From Hyphomicrobiales bacterium (GTDB lineage Bacteria; Pseudomonadota; Alphaproteobacteria; Rhizobiales; Rhizobiaceae): 64,000 nt of DNA. Below are positions 62,132 to 64,000 of this stretch, one piece after another; positions within the stretch are counted from its first letter, which is position 1, and every line of letters begins with the position of its first letter. The DNA lies in contig UCKU01000022.1 of assembly GCA_900473185.1 (NCBI GenBank), forward strand, positions 1-64,000, in the 5' to 3' direction. The notes beneath the pieces are model-generated. The model made no database searches. It had not been told where the DNA came from and saw only the letters and a program-made list of their open reading frames with translations. The translations under genes were made by a program, and so were the position numbers.

Positions 62132-62293
62132 TCAGCCGAAGCGCTCGGTCAGGAAGCCGGCGGGCGCCTTTTCACCAATGAGCCGATCGGTCTTATGTGT
62201 GGTGACGGGGCCTTGCGGCTGATAGCTGATGGCGATGAGCAGACCGCAGGCGATTACGCCGCCAATTGCAAGCAGGGTCATTCGAATACGCAT
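62132..62293 (-). CDS. 53-residue membrane-anchored microprotein
   Basis: ATG 62293 to TGA 62132, with a strong AGGAG six bases upstream of the start. The protein begins MRIRMTLLAIGG and continues with a hydrophobic helix through VIACGLLIAISY, then a short soluble tail (PQGPVTTHKTDRL ... GFLTERFG). The N-terminus looks like an uncleaved anchor or a lipoprotein-less signal. No family recognised. It converges tail-to-tail with the methyltransferase gene. The clear ribosome site and the membrane-plus-tail composition support a real gene. Confidence 0.65.
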   Translation of the reverse strand: MRIRMTLLAIGGVIACGLLIAISYQPQGPVTTHKTDRLIGEKAPAGFLTERFG

Positions 62294-62361
62294 GACGGAT
62301 ACTCCTGTTTTGCCGGTAAAACGCGGGAGAAATTCCGAAGTTCCTCATGCTTCAAAACAGT

Positions 62362-62391
62362 AGACTCCGGGTGGGTCTCCAGCCGGAGTCT
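62362..62391. other. Stem-loop in the gap before tRNA-Arg
   Basis: Perfect 9-bp stem AGACTCCGG / CCGGAGTCT with a 12-base loop. No T-run on either strand. It lies 69 bp upstream of the microprotein start, in its possible 5' leader. The rest of 62294-62557 holds nothing I can identify. Confidence 0.4.
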
Positions 62392-62557
62392 TCCTGTCTT
62401 AGCGGCAAATACGGATCTTCCTGATCACGGTTTCGCCGTGGCTATGGATGCGTTCCGTGCGGGTCACGCAATCATGCGACGGATGGATCATCGCGGCGCT
62501 GTTCGGGGTTGGCGCAAAACGCGCCGTACGGTGGCGACCTGGCTATCGGTGAGAGAA

Positions 62558-62634
62558 TGGTGATCCCGACGCGATTCGAACGCGTGACCCCCAGATTAGG
62601 AATCTGGTGCTCTATCCTGCTGAGCTACGGGACC
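62558..62634 (-). tRNA. tRNA-Arg (anticodon CCU)
   Basis: 77 nt including an encoded CCA. The acceptor GGTCCCG pairs with CGGGATC (one G-U), the D arm holds AGCTCAGCAGGATAGAGC, the anticodon stem CCAGA/TCTGG carries the loop TTCCTAA with anticodon CCT, and the T loop has GTTCGAATC. No integrated element is attached to it in this window. Confidence 0.96.
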
Positions 62635-62653
62635 ACTTGGATGCCATGCATAC

Positions 62654-62682
62654 AAAAGGCTTGGCAGGAAGCCAAGCCTTTT
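62654..62682 (-). terminator. Bidirectional terminator after the M20 amidohydrolase gene
   Basis: Perfect 12-bp stem AAAAGGCTTGGC / GCCAAGCCTTTT with a 5-base loop, 24 bp after the amidohydrolase stop. The A-rich/T-rich stem ends give a T-tract on both strands. Confidence 0.85.
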
Positions 62683-62706
62683 CAGTGTTTCTAATGTCGT
62701 TTCATC

Positions 62707-63870
62707 TCAGGCGCCGAGGCGCTGTTCGGCAAGGCGCACCCAGTAGGAAATGCCATGGGCGATTGCGTCGTCGTTGAAATCGTAGGCGGGGTTATGCAGG
62801 CCGGCGGTGTCGCCGTTGCCGATGAAGATGAACGCGCCGGGGCGGGCGTTCAGCATGTAGGAGAAATCCTCGCCGCCCATCATCGGATCGACCTCAGGAT
62901 TAACGTTGGCTTCGCCGGCAATGTCGGTGGCGATGGCGACGGCATGTTCCGTTTCATCCGCATGGTTGAAGGTGACGGGGTAGTTGCGGTGGAAGTTGAT
63001 GTCGGCTGCCGCACCATGGGCAGCGCAGATGCCTTCCACGACTTCGCGCAGGCGTGCTTCGGCCTGGGCGCGCACCTCGTCATCCAGCGTACGGATCGTG
63101 CCGGCGAAGGTTGCGTCATTGGGGATGACGTTATGGGCGAAGCCGGCATTGAACTTGGTGACGGAGACGACGACCGAACGTAGCGGATTGACGCTGCGCG
63201 AGGCGATCAGCTGCAGGTTCGAGACGATCTGCGCGCCGATTGCGATCGGATCGATCGTGCGGTGCGGCTGCGCCGCATGGCCGCCGCGGCCCTTGATGGT
63301 GATGGTGAATTCGTCGGTCGCCGCCATGATCGGCCCCTTGCGCGTGGCGAACTGGCCGACGGGCAGGCCCGGCAGATTATGCATGCCGTAGACTTCTTCG
63401 ATGCCAAAGCGTTCCATCATGCCGTCTTTGACCATCAGGTTGCCGCCGCCGCCGCCTTCTTCGGCGGGCTGAAAGATCACAGCGACATTGCCATTGAAGT
63501 TGCGGGTCTCTGCGAGATATTTCGCTGCACCCAGCAGCATGGCGGTATGGCCGTCATGACCGCAGGCGTGCATCTTGCCAGGTGTTTTCGATGCCCAGGG
63601 TTTGCCGGTGATTTCGGTGAGCGGCAGGGCATCCATATCGGCGCGCAGGCCGACCGTACGGCTGCCTTCGCCCTTGCCCTTGATGAGGCCGACGACGCCG
63701 GTGCGACCGATGCCGGTGACGACTTCGTCGACGCCGAATTCCTTAAGCTTTTCAGCAACGAAGGCAGCCGTATTTTCGACTGCGAAGAGAAGTTCCGGCC
63801 GCGCATGGATGTGACGGCGCCACTCTGCGACTTCGTCCTGAAGTTCGGCGGCTCTATTCAGAATCGGCAT
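62707..63870 (-). CDS. M20-family amidohydrolase (hippurate hydrolase / N-acyl amino acid deacylase type)
   Basis: 387 residues. Zinc-dependent M20D aminoacylase: RRHIHARPELLFAVENT, GLRADMDALPLTE, the metal cysteine/histidine motif MHACGHDGHTAMLLG, FQPAEEGGGGG, the dimerisation/lid domain (GRGGHAAQPHRTIDPIAIGAQIVSNLQ), and PMMGGEDFSYMLNARPGAF. It hydrolyses N-acyl amino acids or similar amides in the cytoplasm; the substrate is not determined. It stands alone with its own terminator before the tRNA. Confidence 0.9.
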   Translation of the reverse strand: MPILNRAAELQDEVAEWRRHIHARPELLFAVENTAAFVAEKLKEFGVDEVVTGIGRTGVVGLIKGKGEGSRTVGLRADMDALPLTEITGKPWASKTPGKMHACGHDGHTAMLLGAAKYLAETRNFNGNVAVIFQPAEEGGGGGNLMVKDGMMERFGIEEVYGMHNLPGLPVGQFATRKGPIMAATDEFTITIKGRGGHAAQPHRTIDPIAIGAQIVSNLQLIASRSVNPLRSVVVSVTKFNAGFAHNVIPNDATFAGTIRTLDDEVRAQAEARLREVVEGICAAHGAAADINFHRNYPVTFNHADETEHAVAIATDIAGEANVNPEVDPMMGGEDFSYMLNARPGAFIFIGNGDTAGLHNPAYDFNDDAIAHGISYWVRLAEQRLGA

Positions 63871-64000
63871 TCTTGGCTTCCTGTGAATGAAATGCGTGGG
63901 GCCTGTCTGAAAGCATCACAAGGGCGTGATGCCTTGGAAATAACTTAGTCAATGACCTTTGCCATGTCATAGCCATATAGGGTAAATAGGGGAAGGTTTC
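63871..64000 (-). promoter_or_regulatory. Upstream region of the amidohydrolase gene, to the window end
   Basis: 130 bp without a gene. It contains an inverted repeat GCATCAC-N6-GTGATGC (63913-63932), possibly an operator 43 bp before the start. Nothing else is recognisable. Confidence 0.3.

Noticed and set aside
62558..62634. tRNA-Arg as an integration site of a genomic island.
   Set aside because: No integrase, no direct repeat of the tRNA 3' end and no composition shift is visible on either side within the window.

Overview
The window is chromosomal DNA of an alphaproteobacterium, almost certainly Rhizobiaceae and most likely Rhizobium sensu lato. The signs are evenly GC-rich coding sequence, F1 ATP synthase genes without F0 genes beside them, hemA-type 5-aminolevulinate synthase (the C4 haem route), a TCA block in the order mdh-sucCD-sucAB-lpd, and CtrA- and FNR/FixK-like sites. 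I see no prophage, insertion sequence, integrase cargo or CRISPR array. The window looks like core chromosome with some accessory genes.

Layout. 1-613 is the end of zapE. 788-12623 is a long co-directional central-metabolism block: malate dehydrogenase, succinyl-CoA synthetase, both unique components of 2-oxoglutarate dehydrogenase, and dihydrolipoamide dehydrogenase. Five small or poorly known genes are spliced into it (DUF1579, YciI-like, DUF4241, a secreted protein and an SDR). It closes with a clear terminator at 12651. 12726-20337 holds mixed housekeeping genes: cytochrome b561, TraB/GumN protein, xerC, a PlsC-like acyltransferase, an orphan RecF-like ATPase, priA and a DUF4345 membrane protein. 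20593-25697 is the F1 ATP synthase operon atpHAGDC, with a small cysteine-motif gene between atpD and atpC. 25856-27966 holds two surface-polysaccharide-type genes.

28032-31306 is a ykoF-thiX-thiZ-thiY uptake operon for thiamine or its pyrimidine precursor, on the minus strand under a TPP riboswitch. 31508-32629 is a divergent soxR / FMN-reductase pair with a textbook SoxR-type promoter (19-bp spacer). 32716-34895 holds an SDR, an ArsR and a LysR regulator. The LysR gene runs into fdsGBA-fdhD-fdsD (35031-41008), which encodes the NAD-dependent molybdenum formate dehydrogenase, its sulfurtransferase and its small subunit. 41111-45460 is a chemotaxis island of two soluble double-PAS chemoreceptors and cheW. 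45812-48520 is arginine/ornithine catabolism (rocD, arginase) with a divergent Lrp/AsnC regulator.

48543-56684 is tamA-tamB, where tamB carries seven tandem 107-residue repeats. 56858-59864 has a glycine-zipper lipoprotein, hemA with an FNR/FixK-like box, and dxr. 60244-62293 has an outer-membrane-like secreted protein, a BON protein, a SAM methyltransferase behind a CtrA-like box, and a 53-residue membrane microprotein. The window ends with tRNA-Arg(CCU) and an M20 amidohydrolase.

I found no clearly new multi-gene system. The observations most worth following are the TamB repeat array, the cysteine-motif gene inside the atp operon, the uncharacterised genes inside the TCA operon, and several regulatory sites that can be read directly from the DNA.
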